A model generated the notes under the pieces. It was given only the letters and a program-made list of their open reading frames with translations. It was not told the origin of the DNA and did no database searches. From contig CP137870.1 in the NCBI GenBank assembly GCA_034406715.1, positions 496,001 to 560,000 of the forward strand: a stretch of DNA of 64,000 nt, read 5' to 3'. The position numbers and the translations under genes were made by a program. Shown piece by piece: positions 12,799 to 24,801 of the stretch. The DNA is from Rhodotorula mucilaginosa. Taxonomy: Eukaryota > Basidiomycota > Microbotryomycetes > Sporidiobolales > Sporidiobolaceae. Numbering within the stretch: position 1 is the first letter of the stretch; each line of letters begins with the position of its first letter.

Positions 12799-14790
12799 CT
12801 ACTCTTGTGACGTGCCTGCCGCAGGCGGCGGCGGCCGCGAGTGGTGTTGCTCTCGCTCTGCTTTCCGAACCGGCGGCGGGCCCGACTCGAGTCGAGGCGT
12901 CTCAGCGTCGGTCTCCCATTCGCCGGCAGAAGAAGACTCTGCACTGGTCGAAGACTGCCGTTCTCGCGCAAGGGCGTCGAGTTCACGGCTGCCGACCACG
13001 TTCGCGTCCCATTCCGCCTCGGGCAACCTCGGCGTCGCTTGCAATCCGGTCGTCTCGCCATCGGTGCCTTCTTCCTCGTCTGCGAGTTCGTCACCAGTAT
13101 CGGCGCCCGCGGCCGGCGCGAGCGACAAGGGCAGCAAACGAGACGAGAGCAAGCCCGTCAGGTGCGAAGCGGCGGTGACTGTGCTGGACAAGGCGGTGGT
13201 CACGCCCGCAGCATAGGCGGAAGGTCGCCTCGAGCGCGAGTTGACCGGACTGCTCGCTCCGCTGGTCTCGTGGCTCCCGATTCCGAAATAGTCCGCCATG
13301 GCGTACCCCTCCGTTGGCGGTGCGAGGTGCTGCTGCTGCCGCCGCGTTACGTCCTCTCCTTCGGTGTAGCGCCCGTCATCGTCTGGCGATGAACCGTCCT
13401 CGTGCGAGTCCGAGGCGGAAGCTGAGCGCGATTCGGACGCAGACATCGGCACCGTCCCGACCGCTCGCTCGGCATTGTGCACGGGGAAATCGGGCGCCGG
13501 CATTCTCCGAATCGTGACGGGGATCACGTCCCACATCCTCCGGCGCCATTTCCTCAGCTCTTTCGGACTCGAAGACCAGCGCGTCACGGCGAAGGACTTG
13601 TCCGGCGCGGCTTGGAGGGCTTCGGTGGGGAACTTTTCCCGCCAGCCGGGCTCGAGTCGGACGACTCGCAGTGGACGATACGCGGCGGGTTCCGAGTCGG
13701 AATCTGGTTCTGGTTCAGCTTCTTCGGGATCGTGCTCGACGTGGAAGACGCGGCTTGTTGGCGCACCGGCTGCACGAGCGGCCGACGCAGGGTCGGCCGG
13801 CGTAGAGGGCCCCGCCGCAGACTGGACTGTTGAAGGACCGGATGATGCGCTGACAGACGTGGAGCTTGCCTTTGAACGAGTCGCGGGAGTCGCGGGAGTC
13901 GGAGCCGAAGTGAAGGTTCCGCTGCCGAGCTTGGGCGAAGTTTGCTGAGACGACGACGCCGACCCGCGACCCGAAAACAAACCGAACGCGCTCAATTTCT
14001 CGCCAAGCGTCGCTGCCGTGCTGCCGATCCCGGACAGGACTTGTCCGGCTTGCTCCGACGCAGCAGACCAAGCCGAGCTCCCCGCCGGTTTGCGTTTCCT
14101 CGGGACGGCTTCGACGATGTAGTCGTACGAGCGCCATTCGTCGGACCCGTTCGGCCCCCTGTAATGCGGATCGGTATCGAACAGGACGTGCAAGGTTGAA
14201 GTGGTCGGGTCGAGGCGGAAACGAGCTGGCGGATGAGAGAGGCGCGAGGGGAGGGACATGATCGGGTGAGGGAACGCCTGCACGAGTTGCCAGTCTAATC
14301 TCGGCAAGTTGCAGCTCTGTCAGCTGTAGGAAGAGCCGGGACGCGTCCGGAAGTTGGTCGACTGACCCTCGACATCGACTGCACGGCTCGAGGCGCCGGC
14401 GATCAAATGACCGTCCCATGAGAGGCAGAAGAGTTGGTTATTTCCCTTGTGCTGAAGCGACACGCCTTGAAGTAAAGGCTGTTTAATCGGGTGCAATCCG
14501 AGCTCGGCGCCCTCGTCCTGGCGGTGACTGAGCAAGTCGAGCGTCTTGCCCTGCGCGGCGTTCCTGAGCAAGAAGAACCCGGTCGGGAGTCCGAGGTGGG
14601 CCCATTCGTGGTTGAAGAGAGCGTCGGCCGCGCGGGATCTAGCGGCTGGACGGCTCTCGATCGGCTGGGCGATGGAAGCATACGGAGGAGGAGGCGGTCT
14701 CGCGTCGGCACTGGCCTCCCTCGAAGACGCCGAGGGCCCGGACCTCTCGCGGACAGCCGGAATGGGCTGCGGCGGCTCGGCGGTAGTCAT
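12799..14790 (-). CDS. Beta-trefoil/ricin-B-like N-terminal domain with long disordered tail
   Basis: The first exon begins at ATG 14790 and a second long exon ends at the stop at 12799. The join lies between about 14365 and 14300; the reading VEGQ|LDWQLVQAF is the only one I found that keeps the frame, using a GTCGAC donor that is not strong. Residues about 55-200 resemble a ricin-B/CBM13 type beta-trefoil: PTGFFLLRNAAQGKTLDLLS, GAELGLHPIKQPLLQ, NNQLFCLSWDGHLIAG, then FRLDPTTSTLHVLFD and YDYIVEAVPRKRK. The rest is disordered, with a short WRRRMWDVIPVTIRRMP island and many Ser, Glu and Asp residues. There is no signal peptide, so if it binds sugar or lipid it does so inside the cell. The N-terminus could extend upstream in frame. 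It is head to head with LYS1 over 226 bases. Confidence 0.6.
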
Positions 14791-15016
14791 TGTGCGCCCG
14801 GTTAGACCCTGCTGTCGCCGTACGATGTCGAGAGAGACAAGAGAAGATGACGACGAACCTCGGCTCGAGGCTGCCCGACGAGTGGCGCCCAATTCTGGGG
14901 GCCATTTGTATTCAATGTATTCAATCATACAAATACCCGAAATCGATTCACCTGCTTGACTCCCGACCGCGTCCCGCGAACTCCACCGCAGCTCATTCGC
15001 AGTCTATAGCTTGAAG

Positions 15017-16610
<1,594 letters not shown>

Positions 16611-17287
16611 GGCGGGCGCCTTGGCCTCGTTAGGGACTGCTGTTCATTTGCAAAAGAACACGAAGGTCCCATACGCAGACTTTGGGCTGATGTAGTATGG
16701 ACGGAAGTGGACTCGGAAGCAACGGTGAGCAGCTGGCAGCTGGGCGAGCCAAGTTGGACGCGTCGCACCCTGGCAACCGACAGCGAGACTCTCGAGAGGA
16801 GGTGAGCAGGCGAGACAGCATTTACGTTGCTCCTAATACCTAGGCTGACCCGCTCCATTACCCTACACTGCGCCTTCGCCTCGTCGCTGTTGACGCGACG
16901 CGCGAACCCCTTCTCTCTCTCTTTCGACGACACGCGCTCTGTGTGCGCCAGCTAGACCCTCTGAACCTGCCCAGCCGAGCGCTAGCTACGCACACCGCGT
17001 CCCGAGCCGCTCTCCTCGCCGAGTTACCTCGACACGACCGTCCGCACATCGCCTCCCCTCTCTCAACAGACTGCCCAGTCTCGATCAACCCCCGTCGGAT
17101 CGGCGTACTTGCAGTTGTGAGTGAGCTTGTGTTCCCTGCGCGGAAGCCGCACGCTTTGAACTGGCGACCCAATGTTGGCGCCCCCCATGAAACGCCGCGG
17201 AGTGGCTGTGGAGGTCTCAACGCTAACTCGGATTTGCCCCTGTCCACGCAAAACAGCCTATTCCCTTTCTTGTGACCCCCGTGAAGG
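16611..17287. other. Long upstream region of RAC1
   Basis: These 677 bases separate LYS1 from the RAC1 ATG. The segment is rich in C/T tracts (for example ttctctctctctttcg near 16911) and short GAC/CGA words, as expected for a leader and promoter of a well expressed fungal gene. Short frames inside have no recognisable product. An unspliced leader intron cannot be excluded because CTGAC and AG pairs occur. Confidence 0.45.
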
Positions 17288-18425
17288 ATGCAGTCCATCA
17301 AAGCTGTCTGCGTCGGAGACGGTAGCGTCGGAAAGGTACGTTCGCTCCCGCTTTTCGTTTTCCTCCATACCCAATGCTGACCTCTCGGATTCACCCTCCC
17401 TGTTTTCCCCTTCTGCGACGACGTGTTTTGTCTCCGGTCCTCGCGCGGCGCCTTCGTCCGGTCCCGCTCCCTCGGGCCTGACCTGAACGAAAAACAAACA
17501 GACTTGCCTTCTCATCTCGTACACAACAGTGCGTTTCTCCGTGTCCGCATATGACCTCTCAAGCTTGACGCTGACTTTTCTGATAACCCTTAGAATGCCT
17601 TCCCCGTGTGTTCCAATCCGCTCGCCCCCTGTATGCCCGTTCCGAGGTCTCGACAACTAACCTCGACCTAACCGCAGGGCGAGTACGTGCCGACCGTGTT
17701 CGACAACTACTCGGCAAACGTCATGGTCGACGGCAAGCCCGTCAACCTCGGACTGTGGGACACGGCGGGACAGGAGGACTATGACCGGTTGCGGCCGCTC
17801 AGTTACCCGCAAACCGACGTCTTCCTCATCTGCTTCTCCGTCGTCAGCCCGCCCAGTTTCGAGAACGTGCGAACCAAGGTGAGTCTAGCGAGCCAGATTC
17901 GGCGCCCTCGGGTTAAAGGACGTCGCGCGTAGACCGCGACATCGCTCTCCCTTCGCGTCACAGGTCGTCTTACTGAACCCCATTTGTCCCTCCCGTGCCC
18001 CGCACACAGTGGTACCCCGAGATCTGTCACCACGCCCCCAACATCCCCATCATCCTCGTCGGAACCAAGCTCGACTTGCGCGAGGACCCAGAGACGATCA
18101 ACCGGTTGCGCGAGCGGAGGATGAACCCGATCGCGTACCAGCAGGCGGCGGCGGTGGCGAGGGAGATTGGCGCAGTTCGGTCAGTCACGCGCACTCGCCG
18201 GCTTGCATGCACGGCGCTTGCTGCTGCTCCTGCTCAAGGCACCGTGTGGTGCTGGAGCAATTCCGTTGACGCTGACTCACATGACGCACTCTCTTCCGCA
18301 GGTACCTCGAGTGCTCGGCGTTGACACAAAAGGGTCTCAAGAACGTCTTTGACGAGGCGATCCGGGCCGTCCTCGCGCCCGCACCGCGGGAGAAGAAAAA
18401 GTCCAAGGGCTGCGTCGTCTGCTAA
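17288..18425 (+). CDS. RAC1: Rho-family small GTPase Rac1
   Basis: Six exons (17288-17335, 17502-17528, 17594-17605, 17678-17878, 18010-18179, 18302-18425) sum to 194 codons, the usual Rac length. The P-loop is GDGSVGKTC, switch I is [10 protein letters not shown], switch II is [18 protein letters not shown], and TKLD and ECSAL bind the guanine. The Rac-type tail ends [12 protein letters not shown]: a short basic cluster and a CAAX box whose last residue is Cys, predicting farnesylation or geranylgeranylation and plasma-membrane location. [16 protein letters not shown] and [16 protein letters not shown] separate it from Cdc42 and Rho1. In fungi Rac1 controls polarity, hyphal growth and NADPH oxidase via PAK kinases. 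The third exon is a 12-base microexon encoding only [16 protein letters not shown] replaces the more common KCVVVGDGAVGK. Confidence 0.97.
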
Positions 18426-18746
18426 GCCTGCGACATTTTCGCTCCGCGTTCACTACAGACGATTTTCTCCGACTTCCCCGGCCGCCTCACTCTAGACTCT
18501 CCTCCGCCGCCGCCGCCGAGCAGGCCCTTTTTTTTTGTTCTTGGCCTATCTCGCTCTTACGTCGTCGTCGCCTTGGGTACACTTCTCTCCGGGATCCGCA
18601 TTTTCCGGATCAGCGTTTCTTTTCTGCTCTCTCTCTCTCTCCGATTCCTCTTGTGTCTGTCTCACCTTTGTTCATTGTAATGATCACCAACTGGCCATTC
18701 GCCTTCGTACAACTCTCTCTTGTGCACCGCAATCAGCCTCTTTCCC
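18426..18746. other. Convergent 3' region of RAC1 and the JMJD7 homologue
   Basis: These 321 bases lie between two stop codons facing each other. They contain T-rich and CT-repeat stretches (near 18530 and 18630) fitting two 3' UTRs and terminators. No coding sequence is seen. Confidence 0.5.
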
Positions 18747-20236
18747 CTACAAATCGTCGTCGTCGTCCTCTTCTCCGCTGCTTGATGCGGGATCTTCGTC
18801 CTCGCGCCCATCGAGTGCCAGCAGGAGTCGCCTCTGCAGCATGCACATACTCCACAAGTGCCCATCCATCCTAACATCATACCAGTGATTGATGGCAATC
18901 GCCGCCTTCACGCCTTTGCCAGGACCTTCCGGACCCCATCCGACGTCCTGCTCGACAAAGTGGTACCACATCGCGGGGAGGTACAACTGATCGCCGGCGT
19001 GGAGGGTCACTCGCATCGGTCGCGCGAGCGCGTAACGCGGGAATTCAACGAGGTCCGGAGCGAGGGGGTCGATCGGGATCCACGGCAAGGTGACTTCGGG
19101 TGAGGTCCGCTCGACCGCAAATGTTGAGGACGCCTCGTCGAAGGTGTACCGACCGTGCGGGAAGACCTGTTCTGTTGTTTAGAGGCAAGTCATTTCAGCA
19201 CCAAGAGGGTTTGGGCAGCAGGAGTGGCCAAAAAAAAAGGGAAAGTGTTTTTACGAACCGTGCAGGCAATAAGCTTCGCTCGGAGGCAGCAAAGTGAACG
19301 TCTTTGAGCCTCGAATGACGGTGTAAATGTTCTCATAGGGATCTGGATTGTCCACAAAGGCATGAGCGCGTGTTTTGGCGAGCATGCGGCCTGGGTTCGA
19401 GGATAGTGTCGCGAACCCGACCGACCTTTGTGCAGCGAGGTCCGACTCCGACGTCCGCCGATCCAGATGTTGGCAACGTCGGGCGCTTCACCTGGCAAGC
19501 ACGCGCGGGTAAGTACGAGCTCGAGCTACGCGGAGAGAGACGCTGCGCTTCTCACCGAAGAATTCTCGCGCAAAAGCTGGGCCGTCACGGCCAGCGTCTT
19601 CGGCCAGCGACGCGTACTCGTCGGCCATGTTACCGTTCTGAGACTTTATGTAGCTCCAGAAGTGTTGTCAGCCCTCGTCGCCTGCGCTTTGAGGCAGCGA
19701 GGAGGACTTGCCTGTAGATAAAACACGGGAGTCGCGCTCTCTTGCTCGTCCTGCTCGACGTCTAATCGTTCGAACAGATGGCGGAGACTCATCTGAACCT
19801 CTGAGGAGAAACCAGAGTAGATCGCGTGTCAGTTTGTGACCTGCTGGACGCCCTCGTTGGCTAGATCGAGTCGCGAAAAATGGCTTCGCACCTGCCGGTT
19901 CGACAAAGACTCCATTGACGATAGCGTCGGCATTTCTGCAGCACAGATCATGAGCACATCGTGTGCTGAGTAACATCGATGAACGCGCACATACCCGCTC
20001 GGGGTGACAGAGATCCGAAGGGCCCTTTCGGCGAGTTTCTCGACGAGGTAGTCATCGGTCCAGCGCTCGAGGGCAGGCAGCTGCTGGTCTCGAGCCCCTC
20101 CACGGATCACGCAAGGACGATTCGCCCCGACGTAGCGTGCAAATTCAAGCGGTGAAGGCACGGCTTCAAGCTCGGGCACGGTGGAGGAGTTCAAGCCCTG
20201 GTAGTCCCGTACGAATCTGCGGAGAGCTGCCTCCAT
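18747..20236 (-). CDS. JmjC-domain oxygenase, JMJD7-type lysyl hydroxylase
   Basis: Seven exons are needed. Order of matches: FARYVGANRPCVIRGG (N-terminal cupin lead), LRISVTPSGNADAIVNG, EVQMSLRHLFERL, ATPVFYLQ, then NGNMADEYASLAEDAG, NIWIGGRRSRTSLHKDPYEN (the Fe-binding HxD as H-K-D), IYTVIRGSKTFTLLPPSE, VPWIPIDPLAPDL-like LPWIPIDPLAPDLVEFP, ALARPMRVTLHAGDQLYLPAMWYHFVEQ (distal Fe-binding His), and AIAINHWYDVRMDG. This order and the DPLAPDL and NxWYD motifs are those of JMJD7, a 2-oxoglutarate oxygenase that in animals hydroxylates a lysine of DRG GTPases. The tail is acidic (EDEDPASSSGEEDDDDD). The intron after VFYLQ begins CAG|GCAAGT, so it is a GC-AG intron. Confidence 0.88.
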
Positions 20237-20572
20237 AGGAGCCTGTAAGGATAGCCCTCAGAACGCGTAGACGAGCCAGCGATGTCGGTGGGGAGCCTGA
20301 GCTGTACTGAGTGGCAAGTGGTGAAAGGGGTTACGACGGCACAAATGCGACCCCTCAATTCATCCTAGGCGAACAAGAAGAGTACGTCCGTGCATGTAGA
20401 CCTCTAGCGCAAACGAGGCAAGGAGAGGTGAAAGCAGCCTGTATTGAGCCAGTCGACCTGGGAGAGGCCGAAGAGCGGCCCAGAAAAAGGCAGGCTGGTG
20501 ACGGTCCCGTGAGCGAAAGCCTATGACTACAGTGAAGCATGCAAGCTATGACTACAGTGAGATCGCAGCACC
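20237..20572. other. Intergenic region between the JMJD7 homologue and the F-box gene
   Basis: These 336 bases hold the 5' leader of the JMJD7 homologue and the 3' end of the F-box gene. A 15-base word, ctatgactacagtga, occurs twice (20521-20535 and 20546-20560). No gene is seen. Confidence 0.45.
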
Positions 20573-23434
20573 CTACAACGCGGCTGCGTTGTTCCTCTGA
20601 CGTCGAGCCGCAGGCTGCGCTGCGGCAGCACCACCGGGACGCTGCGCTCCTCCGAACAGGCCACCGAGCCCAATACCGCCGAAGATCGGGAAGAAGCCTC
20701 CGTGGACGCCGTCCGAGGTGAGGTGGAGGCAGCAGTCGCGTTCGTCGAGCGTGTCTTGCAGCGCGCCGATCTCGGATTCCGACCAATTCAGGTCGTCGTT
20801 CTGTAAGATCGAGAGAGGGGCATCAGCTCACGCACGAGTCGAGAGCGTGCAGCGTCGAGGTCGAACGTACTGTGACGGTCAAGCACTTCATTCCGCGAGC
20901 AGCTTTGGTCTGGAAAGACTTGGTTCCGACAGAGCCGCTAGAATCACGCGAAGCTAGGGTCAGTCGCTTGCCATGAACGGACGGAAACTTGTGCAAGTGG
21001 CGCACTCCTTCTTGGTGACCTGTTTGGCACGAGTCAAAGTCTTGTTCAGGACCTTGACGAGCGTGCTGGGAGAGATGGTCGGACAATTGCTGAAGCTGAC
21101 GCTGTGGCCGGGCACTTGCATCAGCACTTTATCACGCACACTCTCTCCCGCACTGCCGCGACAAATCTCACGTACGTCTTGAGTTTCTCGGGGAACCAGG
21201 CAAAGACGTGCGCGGAAGCGTGAGGACCGTCAAAGCGGAGCCGCGTCAAGTTCGGCAGGCACGGCATGACCGCGTCGAGCAGGTAGGTATACTTGCCGAC
21301 GCGGTCGACGTAGTCCGATGTCGGCTCGCCAACCTTGTGGTCCTTCGGCCGAACTGGGAAAGGCGGACGAGACTGTCCTGGCAAGAGCTTTGGAACCGGG
21401 TCCCAAGTTTGCGGGAGGTACAGATCGAGGGAGGTAAGGTTGTGGCCAAAGGTGAGCAGCGTCGAAGCGAGACCGGCCCGCTTGAAAAGATAGTTCGGGC
21501 GTTGCAAGGTGAGGGCCTGGAGCGTTTGCTTCGACTGCAAGAGTGAAATGGAGAAGAAACTGAGTCAGTTGGAGTCGTCTGCATCGTCCTTTGGTGGCTG
21601 TAAGTTGGGCCTACATCTTGCAGGATCAACTCGAGTTCCGTTCCGGTAACGTTGAAGCCCAGGAGCTGAAGTTCTTTCAGGCCGCGCGGTCGCTTCGACA
21701 CGACCGTGTCCTTGTCGACCTTGTCGCCTTCGTCCTTGTTCTCCGCCTCGTCGTCGTCGTCTCCCTCGCCCGCCTTCTTCTCAACCTTGAGTCGGTCGTA
21801 CTCGGCATCGGCAGCAGCGTCCGAGATCTCCCACATTTCCTCTACCTCGTCTTCGGGCCCATCCTCGGCCGGTTTCAGGTCCGTGATGACGAGCCTCTCG
21901 AGGTCGAGCCACGACTGCTGCAGCAACTTGTAGACGCGGGCGGTGGTGACGACGAACGGCCGTTTCGGATCCGTGGACGAGTTGATGTCGACCTGTTTGA
22001 GCCGTTTGAGCTCGGCGAGAGCTTCGAGCAGGGGTTTGCTGCGGAGAGAACAAGATTCGCTCAGTCGGGGGCAGGTCGTAAAGGAGGTCGAGGTTGACCG
22101 GGATAGACTCACGTTGCACTGGCCAGGAACATGGGACGGAGGGTGAGCGACTCGAGGTTCGTGGCGCACATGCGGATCAAGTCGATGTAGACGCGTCCGC
22201 CGCCGCGGCCGAGCGAGCAATCCGTCTCGAGGGTAAACGTCAAGCTGTGCACCATGTCGCAAAGAACGTTGCGGACCAATTTGGTCTTGCCTCCGTCGTA
22301 CTCCTTGGTCGGCAAGAGGACTTTGTCGCCGTCGACGAAGCCGGCGGGATCGGGGCGCGACAACGTCTCGTGAATGAGGACGGCGACGTATGGAGAAGGG
22401 ACCGCCACGTGACGGTACAGCACCTTGCGCGCCGCATGCAAGAAGGGGCGATTGATGAGCGCGAGGGGGACGACCGGATCCGAGGGCAACCCGTCGACAA
22501 AGATGCGATCCTCGTCATCATCGTTCAACACGAAGTCGTCCTCGTCCTCGTCATCCTCCTCCTCCTCGTCGTCGTCGTCCTCGTCGCTTTCCCACTCATC
22601 TTCGTCTTCGTCGTCGTCGTCGTCGTCATCGTCGTCTCCACTGTCTTCCGGACCCCCGTCGCCTGCGCCGGCGACTCGAGCCGGCGCCGCCGTGGCAGGC
22701 GTCTCATCGTCGAGCGGCTCCAGCGGCGGCATCTCCTCGTCATCGTCTGCACGTGCAGCGGTGGTCGCAGCAGTGGGAGCCGGGTCGCTCGCGCGCGTAG
22801 TGGAAGGAAGGACATCGTCGAGCGGTTCAAGGGGCGGCAAGTCGTCGTCATCGTCATCGTTGGCACCTCCCGTCGTTGTCGTCGTCGTCGTCGTGGTGGT
22901 GGTGGTGGTGGCAGCGGGAGCCGCCGCACCCGTACCGCTCGGAGAAGAAGGAGAAGTAAGCCTGGAACGATCCGCGACTCGGTTCGACGCGATCGGTTCG
23001 AGTTCAGGCATGTCGTCCTCCGTCTCTTCGCCCGACTTTTTCGCCTTCTTCGTCCCGGAGGAGGAGCTCGGTCCGGCCGCCGACGATGATGAGGTACTCG
23101 AAGGATTGATGGGCTCAAGGGGCGGCATGTCGTCGTCGTCGTCATTGCTTGTGCTGGCAGCCGGACGAGCGGCCGAGGGAGTGGCAGCTGGACGAGGAGC
23201 AGATCCCCTCGAGGTGCTCGACGTCGCCCCCTCGATCGGTTCGAGAGGAGGCATCTCATCGTCGTCGTCGACAACGTTTCGAGTCGCGCGGGCTGTCGAA
23301 GTTGATGGAGTCGCGCGAGGAGGGGCGGCAGCGGCAGCGGCGGGAGTGAAAGTGGTGGAAGGGGGACGGGTCGTCGCCGGGTTGATCGGCTCCAATGGCG
23401 GCATGTCGTCGTTGTCGTCGTCACCGCCACCCCT

Positions 23435-23465
<31 letters not shown>

Positions 23466-24405
23466 GGAGCAGGAGCTGCCGCGGGACTGCGCGCTGGGGT
23501 GGACGATGACGCTGCGCTGTTGTTGTTGTTGCTGCTGCGGTTCGCGCCGGTTAGGCCCGCGAAGGCCGCAAGCGGGTTCGAGAACGCCGAAAGGAAGCTA
23601 GAACCCGCACGCGCGTTGCCGGTCGCCGCAGCCGCCGGCGCAGGCGTGGCAGCAGCAGCGGGCGTGGGTGCTGGACGGGCCGTAGTTGCCGCTGCAGGAG
23701 TAGCAGGCGGTGTGTTGATTGGCTCGAGGGGCGGCATTTCATCATCGTCGTCATTCCCCTGCTGCTGCTGCTGCTGAGCGCGAGGAGCTGTGCCGGCGGT
23801 CGCGGGCGCAGTTGTGGTCGTGTTGTTCGCAGCTCGACCGGCATTGGGAAGAGCTACCGGGAAGGGGGCGTCAGCAGAGAACGATGAGATCGTCCGAGTG
23901 GCAAGGGCACACAAGAACACTCACGTTCGAGCGGCGGCATTTCGTCGTCATCGTCGTCGTCCTGCTGACCGTTGTTGGCTGCTGCCGTCGTGGGTGGCGG
24001 TACAGGGGCACCCGCCGCAGCAGCTCCGCCGGCTTGCGGCATATTGCCGAGCAGGTTGTTGAACATGTCGGCGAAGAGCTCTGCCGCGTTGAGGGCGCCG
24101 CCACCACCGCCGGCTTGGTCGCCTGCCGCTCCGTTCGCGTTTCCTCCACCGCCTCCACCACCACCGCCACCGGCCACCCCGGCAGCGCCCGCACCCCCGT
24201 GGTTGTGTTGGCCGGTGCCGCCCCAGAGTCGGTCTTGGGCGCTGATGAGGTCGACTTGCTCGACAATGGCGAGGACAATCTCGGGCGGGAGGTCGTGGAT
24301 CGTGACTCGGCGACGTTCGACTTCGGTGCTGCCAGTCTGGGACTGGTTGTCGGCCATGGCCGTGTCGGTCTTGTCGCCCGCGGGCGTGCCCGAAGTGTCG
24401 GACAT
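20573..24405 (-). CDS. Giant F-box/LRR protein with eight acidic MPPLEP repeats
   Basis: Exons 24405-23925, 23853-22113, 22038-21615 and 21534-21172 join cleanly. The C-terminal exons (about 21130-20970, 20960-20870 and 20800-20573) are clear by coding content but their joins are unresolved. The N-terminus has VTIHDLPPEIVLAIVEQVDL, the first helix of a fungal F-box. A glycine/alanine/proline/acid-rich insert of roughly 590 residues follows, with eight copies of a D/E run plus MPPLEP. After it DPVVPLALINRPFLHAARK and VLYRHVAV look like the second half of the same F-box. Leucine-rich repeats follow (LTFTLETDC, NLESLTLRPM, LKELQLLGFNV, LQALTLQRPN, NLTSLDLYLP, LPNLTRLRFDG). The tail is LNWSESEIGALQDTL then Gly/Ala/Gln-rich. 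An F-box with LRRs implies a substrate receptor of an SCF ubiquitin ligase. The target is unknown. Confidence 0.8.
22717..23962 (-). repeat. Eight-copy repeat encoding acidic run plus MPPLEP
   Basis: Copies have their Met codon at about 23940, 23737, 23404, 23254, 23128, 23011, 22840 (Leu replaces Met) and 22732. Each reads as four to six Asp/Glu then M-P-P-L-E-P-[IL]-[NDE]; the sixth has MPELEP. The first copy is split by the intron at 23854-23924 and is restored on splicing. Codon choice differs between copies (ctcgag, ctccaa, ttcgag and so on in the complement), so the amino acids, not the DNA, are what is kept. Spacers of about 30 to 110 residues are Ala, Pro, Ser and Thr rich. Confidence 0.9.
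23435..23463. repeat. AGC trinucleotide microsatellite
   Basis: About nine AGC units on the + strand read as a polyalanine run on the coding minus strand within the F-box protein insert. Similar short GTC runs near 22600-22640 and 22870-22915 encode Asp and Thr tracts. Confidence 0.85.
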
Positions 24406-24801
24406 GAAGAGGGCCTGAGCGAGGCGGGTGACGACGACTTTGTAGGACTGAGCTTGGTGCAGAACACTCGGATGATTCTCGCTCGACTGCTCAGTGCAGA
24501 GACTCTCGTGTATGGCTCGTCGCGCTCAAGCGTAGACGGCGAGTGCGGCCGGAGAGAGATGAAAGGAAGACCGAGAGCCGTCGTCGGCCGTCGTCGCAAC
24601 AGAGAAGCAGCGGATGCGGGTGGTCGTGCGCAGTCACAAGAGCGTTGTTGATGCCCGCTCAGGTTCTCGCCCCCTGTGGACCGAGTGACAAGTCCGAATG
24701 AGGTGAAAAGGGAAGAGAGAGGCGGTGAAATTGTCGACGCACCTCTACACCAGCTTCCATCTCCTGGTTCGAGGTCTTTGCAGGGTCGAACGCTACCCAA
24801 G
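24406..24801. promoter_or_regulatory. Divergent promoter of the F-box gene and TRM44
   Basis: These 396 bases lie between two start codons pointing apart. Both 5' leaders and core promoters must be here. I see no clear TATA box. An in-frame ATG for TRM44 exists at 24676, but the sequence between it and 24802 does not look like a conserved N-terminus. Confidence 0.5.

Noticed and set aside
20521-20560. The duplicated 15-base word as a target-site duplication of a mobile element
   Set aside because: Only 10 bases lie between the copies and no element or inverted repeat is present; simple local duplication fits better.
22425-23777. A 450-codon plus-strand open frame rich in Ser and Val opposite the F-box gene
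   Set aside because: It is the antisense of Asp/Thr/Ala repeats (GTC/GAC runs) and has no fold, motif or start context of its own.
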